DNA from: Pseudomonas sp. v388
GTDB taxonomy: Bacteria > Pseudomonadota > Gammaproteobacteria > Pseudomonadales > Pseudomonadaceae
Assembly (NCBI RefSeq): GCF_003935425.1
Contig: NZ_RHQN01000011.1
Location: forward strand, 162,568-226,567
Direction of reading: 5' to 3'
Length of the DNA stretch: 64,000 nucleotides
In this document: positions 25,291 through 35,958 of the stretch, piece after piece
How the letters are laid out: every line of letters begins with the position of its first letter
Position numbering within the stretch: position 1 is the stretch's first letter
Notes under the pieces: model-generated
What the model was told of the DNA's origin: nothing
The model's input: only the letters and a program-made list of their open reading frames with translations
Databases searched by the model: none
Made by a program: the position numbers and the translations under genes

Positions 25291-27405
25291 ATGACCGATA
25301 ACAAAACCAGCTCTACCACACGCTTGGCACGGCAACGCGCCACCGCTCTGTTCTGCGCGCCGCTGGTTTTCGTGCCGCTGGGCGCAACGGCAGAAGAGGT
25401 CAGCAAAGAAGATAACGCGTATCGCCTGGGTCCGATTATCGTTGATACGCAGGCCTATTATGATGACGACGCCAATTCGGTTGTTGCTCGAGAGCTTTGG
25501 GTTGGCGGCAAGGTCGCCACCAGCATCCTGAATACGCCGGCTTCTGTTTCAGTCATCACCCAAAAAGAAATGGAGCAACGCAGCGTAAACACCACAGAGG
25601 AGCTCCTGCAATATACGCCTAGCGTTATCACCGACTATTACGGCACTGACGACCGTAACGATTACTTTACTATCCGCGGGTTTCAAGCCACGACTTACCG
25701 TGACGGGATGACTCTGGGGTCAATGCGCGGTGTACGTGAAGAGCCGTTTGCCTATGAGCGCGTCGAGGTGCTGCGTGGCGCCAACTCCACCTTGTTCGGC
25801 CCGGCAGATCCCGGCGGTTCGGTTAATTTCGTGACCAAGAAACCGCGCTTCGACAAATTCGGCCAGGGTTATGTCACCTACGGTTCTTTCGACCATAAAG
25901 AAACCGGTATCGATGTAGGGGACTCGTTGAACGAAGATAAGACGCTGGCTTACCGCCTGACCGGCAAATTCCAGGACAGTGAGCGCGAATACGATCACTC
26001 CAGGGACGACAACGAGTTCTTGATGGGCGGCCTGACCTGGGCGCCAACCGCCTACACGTCGGCCACAGTGGTTGTGGATCACCTTAAAACCAAGAGTTCG
26101 CCCAACAGCGGCGGTTACCCGTTGGACAAGGAGTACGACCGCAGCAAATTCTTTGGCGAGCCGGATTACAACTTCCACGATGTAGAGCGCAACACCATCA
26201 GCGGTACCATCAGCCACGATTTTGACAATGGCTTCGTTCTGAGCAGCAACCTGCGCTACAGCAAATTGACGGACGACTTTGGCTACGTTTACATCAGCGA
26301 TAACGCGGGCCGGACCGGCACCACGGTTGATCGTTTTCTCTTCGGGACCGACAGCGAAGCCGAGCAAATCAACGGCAACCTGATGCTGAAATACGATGTG
26401 CGCTTCGAAAATATCGACAGCAGTTCGATTGTGGGTGTGGAGTATCGTAACGACGAAAGCGAAGACACGTCGGTATACGCGTTGACCACACCTATTGATG
26501 TCGCGAATCCGGTGTACACCGGCACGCCTCGTGGCGTTGCGCCATATAGCCGCAATAAGCAGGACTACACGACCAAGTCCGTATTCATGCAGCAGAACTT
26601 CTCTTTTTATGAGCGTTTCATCCTTACCGCCGGGGTGCGCAACGATTCTCTGGATCTTTCCAGCACCGACATCACCGACACCAAAACCTCGGATAGCTTT
26701 TCGGAGAACTCAGTCCGTGGTGCTTTGACCTATATCGTCAACGACGAAGTTTCCACTTATGTCAGCATGGTGGAGTCTGTTTCCCCACCAACGATTGGTG
26801 TCACTCCGCAACGCGGCAAGCAGTATGAGGTTGGCGTGAAATATGCGCCTACGGGTATGAATGCGTTGTTCTCGGCAGCGGTATACGACCTGAACCAGGA
26901 AGACGTCACCATCGCCGTCGTTCAGCCTAATGGCACCATCGAACAGGAAACCGTCGGCGAGTCGAAAGTGCGAGGCCTTGATCTTGAGGCCAAAGCCGAG
27001 TTGACCGAAAACCTCAGCCTGATCGGCGGGTATTCCCTCATGAAGTCGGAAGTCGTGCGCGGTACTTTGTTCACCGGCACTTCACTCAAGGGCAACGAGT
27101 TTGCCGCCGTGCCAAAGCACTCCGCTTCGCTGTGGAGCTACTACGACATCCCGAACACTAAAATGAGTGCTGGCCTGGGTGCGCGTTATATCGGCTCCTA
27201 CTATTTCGATGCCGCCAACACTGGCGACAAGAGTGACGCCACCACGCTGTTCGATGCTGCGTTCAAATACCAGATCGCCAAGGGCACCGATCTGGCAGTT
27301 AACGTGAGCAACCTTCTGGATGAACAGCATGTGGTCGGTTCCGGCACTGCCGACTTCTACAACCCTGGCCGTGAGGTCACCGCAAAAGTGAGTTACAGCT
27401 GGTAA
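25291..27405 (+). CDS. TonB-dependent siderophore receptor (ferrichrome/ferrioxamine type)
   Basis: This 704-residue outer-membrane receptor has a long signal region ending near ATAEE (about residue 35) and a TonB-box-like segment (GPIIVDTQ). The plug domain has ILNTPASVSVITQKEMEQRS, FTIRGFQ and the YERVEVLRGANSTLFGPADP block typical of siderophore (FhuA/FoxA/FpvA-like) receptors. A 22-strand barrel follows, ending VTAKVSYSW. No N-terminal signalling extension is present, so it is a plain transporter. It has no siderophore genes beside it and probably takes up a xenosiderophore. Confidence 0.88.
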   Translation: MTDNKTSSTTRLARQRATALFCAPLVFVPLGATAEEVSKEDNAYRLGPIIVDTQAYYDDDANSVVARELWVGGKVATSILNTPASVSVITQKEMEQRSVNTTEELLQYTPSVITDYYGTDDRNDYFTIRGFQATTYRDGMTLGSMRGVREEPFAYERVEVLRGANSTLFGPADPGGSVNFVTKKPRFDKFGQGYVTYGSFDHKETGIDVGDSLNEDKTLAYRLTGKFQDSEREYDHSRDDNEFLMGGLTWAPTAYTSATVVVDHLKTKSSPNSGGYPLDKEYDRSKFFGEPDYNFHDVERNTISGTISHDFDNGFVLSSNLRYSKLTDDFGYVYISDNAGRTGTTVDRFLFGTDSEAEQINGNLMLKYDVRFENIDSSSIVGVEYRNDESEDTSVYALTTPIDVANPVYTGTPRGVAPYSRNKQDYTTKSVFMQQNFSFYERFILTAGVRNDSLDLSSTDITDTKTSDSFSENSVRGALTYIVNDEVSTYVSMVESVSPPTIGVTPQRGKQYEVGVKYAPTGMNALFSAAVYDLNQEDVTIAVVQPNGTIEQETVGESKVRGLDLEAKAELTENLSLIGGYSLMKSEVVRGTLFTGTSLKGNEFAAVPKHSASLWSYYDIPNTKMSAGLGARYIGSYYFDAANTGDKSDATTLFDAAFKYQIAKGTDLAVNVSNLLDEQHVVGSGTADFYNPGREVTAKVSYSW

Positions 27406-27427
27406 AAGCCTTCTGCCTGAGGTGTGT

Positions 27428-27488
27428 CCGCGAAGAAGCCGTATGAGCAGCAACCTGTGCATCGCTCATACGGACGTTTTCGCGGACA
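27428..27488. terminator. Long stem-loop between receptor and opuCA
   Basis: TCCGCGAA...CCGTATGAGC pairs with GCTCATACGG...TTCGCGGA across a 15-base loop. It lies between two convergent genes and probably terminates or protects both transcripts. It resembles REP-type sequences. Confidence 0.5.
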
Positions 27489-27519
27489 AGCGGAACGCCG
27501 TCCGGTCCGCTCCCAAAGA

Positions 27520-28689
27520 TCAGATGCTCGCCGCCTCCGCCGCAATATCAGCCGGCGAAACAATGCTGGTCTTCATACCCCGCGAACGACCCGAACTCAG
27601 GTAGGCCGCGATGGATTCCTGGGTCACTTCGCCGAGGAATACGTTTTCGGCATCCAGCACCGGCAGCCAGGCGCGGTTGAACTCGTACATGCGCGACAGC
27701 AGGATGCGCAGGTGTTCGTCGTAGGCCGCCGTGGCGTTGAATGGGCGCAGGAACTGGGCGCAGGTGCCGGTCTGGCGATGCAGGTCGCGACGACGCACAT
27801 AACCCATGGCCTTGTTCTCGGCATCGGTCACCACGATGTAGCGACGGTCGTTTTCGTCCATCACGTCCAGCGCGTCGGCCACCGGGGTTTCCGGGCTGAC
27901 CGACGGCGCGTTGTCCGCTGCATCTTCGGCCTTGACCAGCAGCAGGCGTTTCAGAGTGCTGTCCTGGCCGACGAAGTTGCTCACGAAATCGTCCACCGGG
28001 TGCGCCAGCAGCGTGTCCGGATGGTCGATCTGCAGCAGCTTGCCGCCGCGGAAAATAGCGATCTTGTCGCCCAGCTTGATGGCTTCGTCGATGTCGTGGC
28101 TGACCATGATCACGGTCTTGTTCAGCGCGCGCTGCATCTCGAAGAACTCGTTCTGGATCATTTCGCGGTTGATCGGATCGACCGCGCCGAACGGTTCGTC
28201 CATCAACAGCAAAGGCGCGTCGGCGGCCAGCGCGCGGATCACGCCGATACGCTGCTGCTGACCACCGGACAGTTCACGCGGGTAGCGATGCAGATACTGC
28301 TTGGGCTCAAGCTTGATCATGCTCATCAGTTCGCGCGCACGGTCGTGGCAACGCTTGGCATCCCAGCCCAGCAGCTTGGGCACGACCACGATGTTCTCCT
28401 CGATGGTCATGTTCGGGAACAGGCCGATCTGCTGGATCACGTAGCCGATGTTGCGACGCAGGGTCACTTCGTCCAGACCGGTGGTGTCTTCGCCATTGAT
28501 CAGGATCTTGCCAGAGGTCGGCACGATCAGGCGGTTGATCATCTTCAGCGTGGTGCTCTTGCCGCAGCCCGACGGGCCGAGGAAGACGCAGATCTCGCCT
28601 TCGTTGACGGTGAGGCTGACCGAATCGACAGCCTTCACTTCTTTGCCGTTGCTCTGGAAAGTCTTGGAGAGGTTCTGGAGTTCGATCAT
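27520..28689 (-). CDS. opuCA: Osmoprotectant ABC transporter ATP-binding protein OpuCA
   Basis: This 389-residue ATPase has Walker A GPSGCGKST, a Q-loop in YVIQQIGLFP, the signature LSGGQQQR, Walker B LLLMDEPFGAVD and H-loop MVSHDIDEA. Two C-terminal CBS domains follow (about residues 250-370, with DRRYIVVTD and RAWLPVLD). The CBS pair is the known ionic-strength sensor of OpuA/OpuC-type glycine betaine transporters. The ATG at 28689 overlaps the stop of the permease gene. It energises uptake of betaine, carnitine or choline under osmotic stress. Confidence 0.92.
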   Translation of the reverse strand: MIELQNLSKTFQSNGKEVKAVDSVSLTVNEGEICVFLGPSGCGKSTTLKMINRLIVPTSGKILINGEDTTGLDEVTLRRNIGYVIQQIGLFPNMTIEENIVVVPKLLGWDAKRCHDRARELMSMIKLEPKQYLHRYPRELSGGQQQRIGVIRALAADAPLLLMDEPFGAVDPINREMIQNEFFEMQRALNKTVIMVSHDIDEAIKLGDKIAIFRGGKLLQIDHPDTLLAHPVDDFVSNFVGQDSTLKRLLLVKAEDAADNAPSVSPETPVADALDVMDENDRRYIVVTDAENKAMGYVRRRDLHRQTGTCAQFLRPFNATAAYDEHLRILLSRMYEFNRAWLPVLDAENVFLGEVTQESIAAYLSSGRSRGMKTSIVSPADIAAEAASI

Positions 28690-29339
28690 TTCAGGAGTCC
28701 TTTTGGAGTCAGCGCGCGTTGCAGCCATTGCAGAAGAAGGTCAGCGATGATGGCCAGGATACTGACCAGCACGGCGCCCACGATCAGCATCGACATGTCG
28801 CTGCGGCTGATAGAAGCAAGAATGAGTACACCCAGACCACCGGCACCGATGGTGGCGGCGATGGTCATGACACCGATATTCATCACCACGGCGGTGCGAA
28901 CACCGGCCAGGATCACCGGCACGGCAATCGGCAGTTCAACCATGCGCAGACGCTGGCCGAAGGTCATGCCGATACCCTTGGCGGCTTCGCGAATACCAGG
29001 TTCGACGCCAGTCAGCGCCAGATAGGTGTTGCGCATGATCGGCAGCAGCGAGTACAGAAACACAGCGGTGATTGCCGGCATCGGGCCAAGGCCCTGGCCG
29101 AACTTGGAATAAAACGGCAGCAGCAACCCGAACAGGGCAATCGATGGCACGGTCAGCAGCACCGTGGCGCTGGCCTGCAGCGGGCCGGCGAGGGCCGGGA
29201 AGCGGGTCATCAGGACGCCCAGGGGAACGCCGACCACAATTGCCAGGATGACCGCGATGCCGACCAACGTGATGTGCTGCCAGGTCAAATGAATGACCTG
29301 AGCCCAGTCCAGATGGGAGAAGGCGCTAAAAATGCTCAT
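28686..29339 (-). CDS. opuCB: Osmoprotectant ABC transporter permease OpuCB
   Basis: This 217-residue permease has about five to six membrane helices. The ABC-permease EAA loop reads GIREAAKGIGMTFGQRLRMV, and the N-terminus is short and hydrophilic. It overlaps opuCA by four bases and lies 13 bases after opuCC, within one operon. With OpuCD it makes a heterodimeric channel. Confidence 0.92.
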   Translation of the reverse strand: MSIFSAFSHLDWAQVIHLTWQHITLVGIAVILAIVVGVPLGVLMTRFPALAGPLQASATVLLTVPSIALFGLLLPFYSKFGQGLGPMPAITAVFLYSLLPIMRNTYLALTGVEPGIREAAKGIGMTFGQRLRMVELPIAVPVILAGVRTAVVMNIGVMTIAATIGAGGLGVLILASISRSDMSMLIVGAVLVSILAIIADLLLQWLQRALTPKGLLK

Positions 29340-29352
29340 ATCGTCTCCTTCC

Positions 29353-30246
29353 TTAGTTCAGGGGATGTTGGCGCAGAAAATCGGCGGCAACTTTGGATGG
29401 GCTTTCATGATCGACGTCGATGCGGGCGTTGAGGTCGATCATCGTCTGGTTGTCCAGCAGGTCGGCCAACGGCTTGAGCAGCGTGGCGATCTGCGGGTGC
29501 TTGTCCAGATACTCCTGACGAATCACCGGCGCTGCGGTGTAGTCCGGGAAATAACCCTTGTCGTCCTTGAGCACCTTGAGCTTGAACGCATTCAGGCGCC
29601 CGTCGGTGGTGTAGACCAGGCCAGCGAACACCTGGCCGTTACGCAACGCGGTGTAGACCAGCCCGCCATCCATCTGCCGCGTATTCTCGCGACCGAGATT
29701 CATGTCGTAATGCTTGACCAGCCCGACCAGACCGTCGGAACGGTTGGCGAACTCGGTGTCCAGCGCTACGAGATGACCCTCTTTGGCTTCATCTTTCAGG
29801 ACGTTGGTCAGGTCGGTCATGGTGTTGATGTGCGGGTACTGGTCCGCAACTTTTTTCGGCAGCGCCAGGGCGTAGGTGTTGTTGAATTTCGACGGGGAAA
29901 GCCAGGCCAGGCCTTTCTTCGCGTCGACTTCCTTGACCCGTGCGTAGGTCTGCTCACTGTCGAGTTTTTCATCGATATGGTTGTAGGACACCAGGGAAAC
30001 ACCGGTGTACTCCCACAGCAGGTCCAGCTGGCTGGTTTCCTGTGCGCTACGCGCCAGGTTACTGCCCAGCCCGCCGGTAATCTGCACATCGAAGTTCTTG
30101 GTGCGCAGATACTGAGCGGTGATTTCAGCGAGGATGGTTTGCTCGGTAAAGACCCGTGCGCCGATGCGCAGCAAGGGTTTATCCGCAGCTTGGGCCAATG
30201 CCGGGAACAACAGGGCAAGGCCTAGAAACAAGCATATCTTTTTCAT
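29353..30246 (-). CDS. opuCC: Osmoprotectant ABC transporter substrate-binding protein OpuCC
   Basis: This 297-residue binding protein has a signal peptide MKKICLFLGLALLFPALAQA. The mature sequence is of the OpuAC/OpuCC family (LRIGARVFTEQTILAEITAQ and LDLLWEYTGVSLVSYNH). No lipobox cysteine is seen, so it is a free periplasmic protein as expected in a Gram-negative cell. It captures quaternary amines for OpuCABD. Confidence 0.92.
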   Translation of the reverse strand: MKKICLFLGLALLFPALAQAADKPLLRIGARVFTEQTILAEITAQYLRTKNFDVQITGGLGSNLARSAQETSQLDLLWEYTGVSLVSYNHIDEKLDSEQTYARVKEVDAKKGLAWLSPSKFNNTYALALPKKVADQYPHINTMTDLTNVLKDEAKEGHLVALDTEFANRSDGLVGLVKHYDMNLGRENTRQMDGGLVYTALRNGQVFAGLVYTTDGRLNAFKLKVLKDDKGYFPDYTAAPVIRQEYLDKHPQIATLLKPLADLLDNQTMIDLNARIDVDHESPSKVAADFLRQHPLN

Positions 30247-30261
30247 TGGAATTCCTTTCGC

Positions 30262-30975
30262 TCAGCGAGTCAGGCCACGTTCCAGCCACTTACGACTCGC
30301 GAGAGTCACCAGGCCATCGAGCAGCAGGGCGAGCAACGCGGTACACGCCGCACCCAGCACCAACTGCGGCTGATTATTCAGGGCGATGCCGGGGAAGATC
30401 AGACTGCCGAGGCTGTTGGCGCCGATCAGGAAAGCCAGCGGCGCAGTACCGACGTTGATCGCCAGTGCAACGCGCACACCACCGATGATGATCGGCACGG
30501 CGTTGGGCAATTCCACGCGCAGCAAGACCTGGCGCGGCGTCATGCCGATGCCGGTGGCGGCTTCCTTGAGCGAACCCTGAACGTTCTTCAAGCCTTCGTA
30601 GGTGTTGCGCACGATGGGCAGCAACGAGGCGAGAAACAGGGCGAAGATGGCGGGGCCACTGCCGATCCCGAGAATACCGAGAGCGATGGCCAGCACAGCG
30701 AGAGGAGGAACGGTGTTGCCAATGTTGAAGATCTGCATGAAGCGTTCAGCGCGGCCGACCATGCTGGGTCGGCTGAGGGCAATGCCCGCCGGAACCCCGA
30801 CCACGATGGCCGCCAGCATTGAAACCGCTACCAGAAACAAATGCGCTTGCAGGTAGAACAACAGATCATCTTTATAGCGTTCAAACGTATCGATGCCGAT
30901 CCAGTGGACCAGCAGGGCCAGGAGTACGATGGTGATCGCACCTCCCAATAGCCCCTTGCCATAGCGATTAGCCAC
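30262..30975 (-). CDS. opuCD: Osmoprotectant ABC transporter permease OpuCD
   Basis: This 237-residue permease resembles OpuCB, with the EAA loop GSLKEAATGIGMTPRQVLLR. I chose the GTG at 30975 because AAGGAG lies about seven bases upstream and the sequence from there (VANRYGKGLLGGAIT) leads directly into the first membrane helix. The upstream extension in frame looks non-coding. It is the first gene of the opuC operon, and the operon promoter should lie in 30976-31200. Confidence 0.9.
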   Translation of the reverse strand: MANRYGKGLLGGAITIVLLALLVHWIGIDTFERYKDDLLFYLQAHLFLVAVSMLAAIVVGVPAGIALSRPSMVGRAERFMQIFNIGNTVPPLAVLAIALGILGIGSGPAIFALFLASLLPIVRNTYEGLKNVQGSLKEAATGIGMTPRQVLLRVELPNAVPIIIGGVRVALAINVGTAPLAFLIGANSLGSLIFPGIALNNQPQLVLGAACTALLALLLDGLVTLASRKWLERGLTR

Positions 30976-31273
30976 GGGCGGACTCCTTATTTCAGTCGGC
31001 GAACATAACGACACGGCATCGGAGCAGATGCCGGCCAGAGCGTTCGCGAAGAGCAGCGGGTGGGTCGCCGGTAAGGGTTTAACCTCGGCGAAAACACAAG
31101 CCATGAGCGCAGCTTCGTCAAGCTAACTTGCTGATTTATCAGCCCTTGATCTCAGCCATGCGCTGGCTGATGCGAAGGAGTGGACGTCTCCACAGCCGGA
31201 AAGGTTCCCATGCAAGACAGCATTTGGCCACCCTTAATCGACTGAACGGTTCGGTTATTGCCCTGAGTTGAGC

Positions 31274-31279
31274 TATAAT
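31274..31279 (+). promoter_or_regulatory. Putative -10 element for prfC
   Basis: TATAAT lies 39 bases upstream of the prfC start. No good -35 hexamer is seen at normal spacing. A T-rich leader follows. Confidence 0.4.
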
Positions 31280-31317
31280 CTGCGCCCTTTTTTTGACTCT
31301 CTTTCAGGCGATTTCCC

Positions 31318-32901
<1,584 letters not shown>

Positions 32902-32910
32902 TCCAGCGAG

Positions 32911-32939
32911 CGGCGTCCCTGCACCCCATGCAGGGACGC
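32911..32939. terminator. Stem-loop downstream of prfC
   Basis: GGCGTCCCTGCA and TGCAGGGACGCC form a 12-bp perfect stem with a five-base loop nine bases after the stop codon. There is no T-run. It is a probable terminator or transcript-end protector shared with the convergent LysR gene. Confidence 0.6.
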
Positions 32940-32958
32940 CGTGCGCGACTGGCGCCGG

Positions 32959-33855
32959 TCAGTGCGCGTATTCCTTGAGCTTTTCCTGCATGAAATCCAG
33001 AAAGCACTGAATCCTCAATGCCAGCTGGGAGTTGCGGTAGTACACCGCATTGATCAGCTGCCGATAGCCGCTGTTGGCTTCATCCAACACGCTCACCAAC
33101 TGCCCTTGGCGAATGTCTTCATGGGTCATGAAGTCCGACAGGCAGGCAATCCCCTCCCCCGCCAACGCCAGATGCCGCAAGGTGTCGCCGCTCGACGCCG
33201 ACAGCGCCGGCCGGATTACCAGCCGATCGCCTTCCGCATGCCGTAGCGGCCAGTGGTTGAGTGCGTCCACCTGGGTGAAACCCAACAGCGTGTGATGCGC
33301 CAGCTCCTCGACGGTGTCCGGCGTGCCGTGGCGTTGCAGGTAAGCGGGGCTGGCGACGATGTTGAGCGGGCAACTGCCGAGAAAGCGGGCATGCAGCGTC
33401 GAATCGGGTAATGGACCAAGGCGGATGGCGATGTCGGTGCTCTGCTCCAGAAGGTCGATGAACCAGTCGTCGCTGTTGAGTTCGAGCTGGATATCGGGAT
33501 ACAGCCGCCGAAACTCGGCGACGTGCGGCACCACCGAATGCAGCATGAACGGCGAAGCCGCATTGACGCGCAAGCGCCCGGCAGGGCTTTGCCGGGATGA
33601 ACTCAGGTGCTCTTCGAGGCTTTCCATCTGTTCGAGAATTTGCCGGGCACGCTCCAGAAAGAACTTGCCCTCCTCGGTCAGGTCCATGCGCCGCGTGGTG
33701 CGGTTGATCAGCGTGGTTTCCAGCTTGGCCTCCAGCCGCGACAAGGTCCGGCTGATCCCCGAAGGCGTCTGGCCCATTTTCTCGGCAGCGGCGGAAATCG
33801 ACCCGCTCTCGATGACGGAGACAAACACCTGCAACTCGTCGGATCTGGCTTTCAC
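32959..33855 (-). CDS. LysR-family regulator next to quinone-stress genes
   Basis: This 298-residue LysR-type regulator starts with GTG (VKARSDELQVFVSVIESGSI), with AGGGGAC upstream. The winged helix covers residues 1-60 (AAAEKMGQTPSGISRTLSRL), and an effector-binding domain of two Rossmann-like lobes follows. It belongs to the large aromatic/quinone-stress related LysR group. It lies downstream of mdaB on the same strand and may control it, as LysR genes flanking mdaB-like oxidoreductases often do; this is an inference from position. Confidence 0.85.
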   Translation of the reverse strand: MKARSDELQVFVSVIESGSISAAAEKMGQTPSGISRTLSRLEAKLETTLINRTTRRMDLTEEGKFFLERARQILEQMESLEEHLSSSRQSPAGRLRVNAASPFMLHSVVPHVAEFRRLYPDIQLELNSDDWFIDLLEQSTDIAIRLGPLPDSTLHARFLGSCPLNIVASPAYLQRHGTPDTVEELAHHTLLGFTQVDALNHWPLRHAEGDRLVIRPALSASSGDTLRHLALAGEGIACLSDFMTHEDIRQGQLVSVLDEANSGYRQLINAVYYRNSQLALRIQCFLDFMQEKLKEYAH

Positions 33856-34095
33856 GAAAGTCCCCTGCGTAAAACACGTGGGGATGTTAGCACTGCGTGG
33901 CACTAGCTTGATGCCGACGTGGACGTTGTGGGCGGCAGCTTGCTGGCGACAGCGGTGTAACAGTCACTCTTGCAGCGGCAGATATGTCGTCGTCGCGAGC
34001 AGGCTCCCTCCCACAGTCCTGCGCTGGCGATTGAGAAACCATGCGACTGAACCGACCTCTTCGCCAGCAGCCTGGCTTCTACAGTTCGGCCTTCC
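33856..34095. repeat. Intergenic stretch with decayed REP-like words
   Basis: Several partial REP-type words (CAGCTTGCTGGCGA near 33936, GTCGCGAGCAGGCTCCCTCC near 33991, CTTCGCCAGCAGCCTGGCTTC near 34060) fill the gap between the LysR and mdaB genes. No gene is seen. Confidence 0.5.
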
Positions 34096-34680
34096 TTAAA
34101 CAGCGAAGACTTTCGCCAAATGCGCTTCGTAGCGCTTCACGTCGTGCTCGACGTTGGGCACTTTCATCACGTCCACTGCCAGGAACGTCGGCAGGCTGGT
34201 CATGCCCAGGAACTGGTTGGCCTTGTGGAACGGGAAGTACACGGCGTCCACACCCTTGGCTTCGAAGAAGTCGGTTGGGTCATCAAAAGCTTGCTGCGGC
34301 GCATTCCAGGTGGCGGAAATCATGTATTGCTTGCCGTGCAGCAAACCGCCGCTGCCGTATTTCTGCGAAGCGTCGGAACGAGTGCGGCCATCGTTGGCGT
34401 ACAGGCTGCCGTGACCTTCGGTGAACACCTCGTCGATGTACTTCTTCACCGTCCACGGCGCGCCCATCCACCAGCCGGGCATTTGCCAGACAATCACATC
34501 GGCCCACAGAAACTTCTGCACTTCCTCGGCGACGTCGTAACCGCCATCGATGAAAGTTTCCTTCACATCAAAACCCGCGTGATCCATGAAGGCCACGCCC
34601 GCTTCGTGCAGCGTCGCGTTGTAGCGGCCGTCGGAGTGGGCGAATTGTTTGCCGCCGTTGAGGAACAGTATCTTTTTCAT
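34096..34680 (-). CDS. mdaB: NAD(P)H:quinone oxidoreductase MdaB
   Basis: This 194-residue flavodoxin-fold enzyme starts MKKILFLNGGKQFAHSDGRY. FAD/quinone-site blocks VIVWQMPGWWMGAPWTVKKY and FTEGHGSLYANDGRTRSD are characteristic of E. coli MdaB. It reduces quinones by two electrons, so no semiquinone radical forms, and protects against redox-cycling compounds. The ATG at 34680 has GAGAGG upstream. A YgiN-like monooxygenase gene is divergent, 184 bases away; in E. coli mdaB and ygiN are also neighbours. Confidence 0.92.
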   Translation of the reverse strand: MKKILFLNGGKQFAHSDGRYNATLHEAGVAFMDHAGFDVKETFIDGGYDVAEEVQKFLWADVIVWQMPGWWMGAPWTVKKYIDEVFTEGHGSLYANDGRTRSDASQKYGSGGLLHGKQYMISATWNAPQQAFDDPTDFFEAKGVDAVYFPFHKANQFLGMTSLPTFLAVDVMKVPNVEHDVKRYEAHLAKVFAV

Positions 34681-34864
34681 TGCAAGCCTCTCGATGTTCG
34701 CCCCTTTTGCAGCGAGGGCGAAGGTCATTAACTGATGGGCCGCAGAATAAAGAGGTATCGGCTTATGAAAAAGAATGACTTCGGCAAATTACATTTGTCT
34801 CAGGCTCACGAATCACCTGGCCATTGTTGACTTAGAATGGCACCCGTCATTTCAGGAGAGACTC

Positions 34865-35167
34865 ATGAGCGAACAGCTAGGCTTCATCATTCACGCTTAC
34901 ACGCGTCCGGAAAAATCGGCGGAGTTCGAAGCGTTCTTTGCCGCCCACGTGGCTGCCAGCCGTCTGGAGCCAGGCTGTATCGAGTACCACATGTTGCGGG
35001 ACCGGCAGGATCCGACGCTGTTCATCTTCTACGAGATCTGGGAATCCCAGGCGCATCTCGACGTGCATTCGGCCTTGCCGCACATGGCGGAGTTCGCCGG
35101 CAAGCGCATGGAGTATCTGGTCCGGGACTTCGAGTTTCATCGAGTGGACACGATCAGCCCGCGATAA
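34865..35167 (+). CDS. YgiN-like antibiotic-biosynthesis-monooxygenase domain protein
   Basis: This 100-residue protein forms a ferredoxin-like ABM barrel: GFIIHAYTRPEKSAEFEAFF, then RLEPGCIEYHMLRDRQDPTL and FIFYEIWESQAHLDVH. The E. coli relative YgiN is a quinol monooxygenase that works with MdaB in a quinone redox cycle. The start at 34865 follows CAGGAGAG. Its last 14 bases overlap the convergent permease gene. Enzyme activity is inferred from the family and the mdaB neighbour. Confidence 0.82.
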   Translation: MSEQLGFIIHAYTRPEKSAEFEAFFAAHVAASRLEPGCIEYHMLRDRQDPTLFIFYEIWESQAHLDVHSALPHMAEFAGKRMEYLVRDFEFHRVDTISPR

Positions 35168-35918
35168 GCAGATGCAATCCGAGCGCGCCCATGCCGATAA
35201 AGAACACGCGCTTGAACACCACGGCGCTGATCCGCTGCCGCAGCCACTGGCCAAGCATCATGCCCAGCAGCGCCGGAATCAGCGCCAACATCGAAGCGCC
35301 CAGTTCGCCGCCGCCCAATGCGCCGGTCCACATCAGCCCCAAGGCCAGTGCCAGCGTCGAGACGGTGAATGACAGACCGAGCGACTGCACCAGTTGATCG
35401 CGCTCAAGGCCCAATGCCTGCAGATACGGCACGGCCGGAATCACGAACACGCCCGTCGCCGAGGTAATCAACCCGGTGATCAGGCCACATAGCGGCCCCA
35501 TCCACTGCTGCGCTCGGGCCGGGATTTTCAGCGTCGGCAGGAACAACCCGCTCAACGCATAGAGAAACAAGGCGGCGCCCAGCGCGCGCGTCACCCAATG
35601 CCCGCCACTCATGCCCAGCCACAGCGAACCTGCGCAGGTACCGATGAATACCATCGTGAGCATGGGCCACAGTCGCGCCAGCAAGGCACGCAAATGCCCG
35701 CCGGTCGCCAGTTGCCATACGTTGGTGAAAGTCGACGGAATGATGAGCAGCGCGGCGGCCTGCGCCGGCAGCATCGCCAGGCCCAGCAACCCCATTGCCA
35801 CCGTGGGCAGGCCCAGGCCGATCACGCCCTTGACCGTACCGGCCAGCAGGAACGTACCGATGACCAGCGCCGTCAAGGCCCAGCCGAGGGTCTGGTAGAA
35901 ATCGAGGATCGCGTGCAT
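35154..35918 (-). CDS. TSUP-family (TauE/SafE-like) membrane permease
   Basis: This 254-residue membrane protein has about eight hydrophobic segments and the two-fold repeated TSUP motif (VIGLGLPTVAMGLLGLAMLP and GLITGLITSATGVFVIPAVP). TSUP proteins move sulfite, sulfoacetate and related anions. The substrate here is unknown. It converges on and overlaps the YgiN-like gene by 14 bases; it precedes mnmH on the other side and may or may not share its operon. Confidence 0.85.
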   Translation of the reverse strand: MHAILDFYQTLGWALTALVIGTFLLAGTVKGVIGLGLPTVAMGLLGLAMLPAQAAALLIIPSTFTNVWQLATGGHLRALLARLWPMLTMVFIGTCAGSLWLGMSGGHWVTRALGAALFLYALSGLFLPTLKIPARAQQWMGPLCGLITGLITSATGVFVIPAVPYLQALGLERDQLVQSLGLSFTVSTLALALGLMWTGALGGGELGASMLALIPALLGMMLGQWLRQRISAVVFKRVFFIGMGALGLHLLIAG

Positions 35919-35958
35919 GCCGTCATCCTGAGGCTGGATCGCTTTAAAACTCTGGCCC

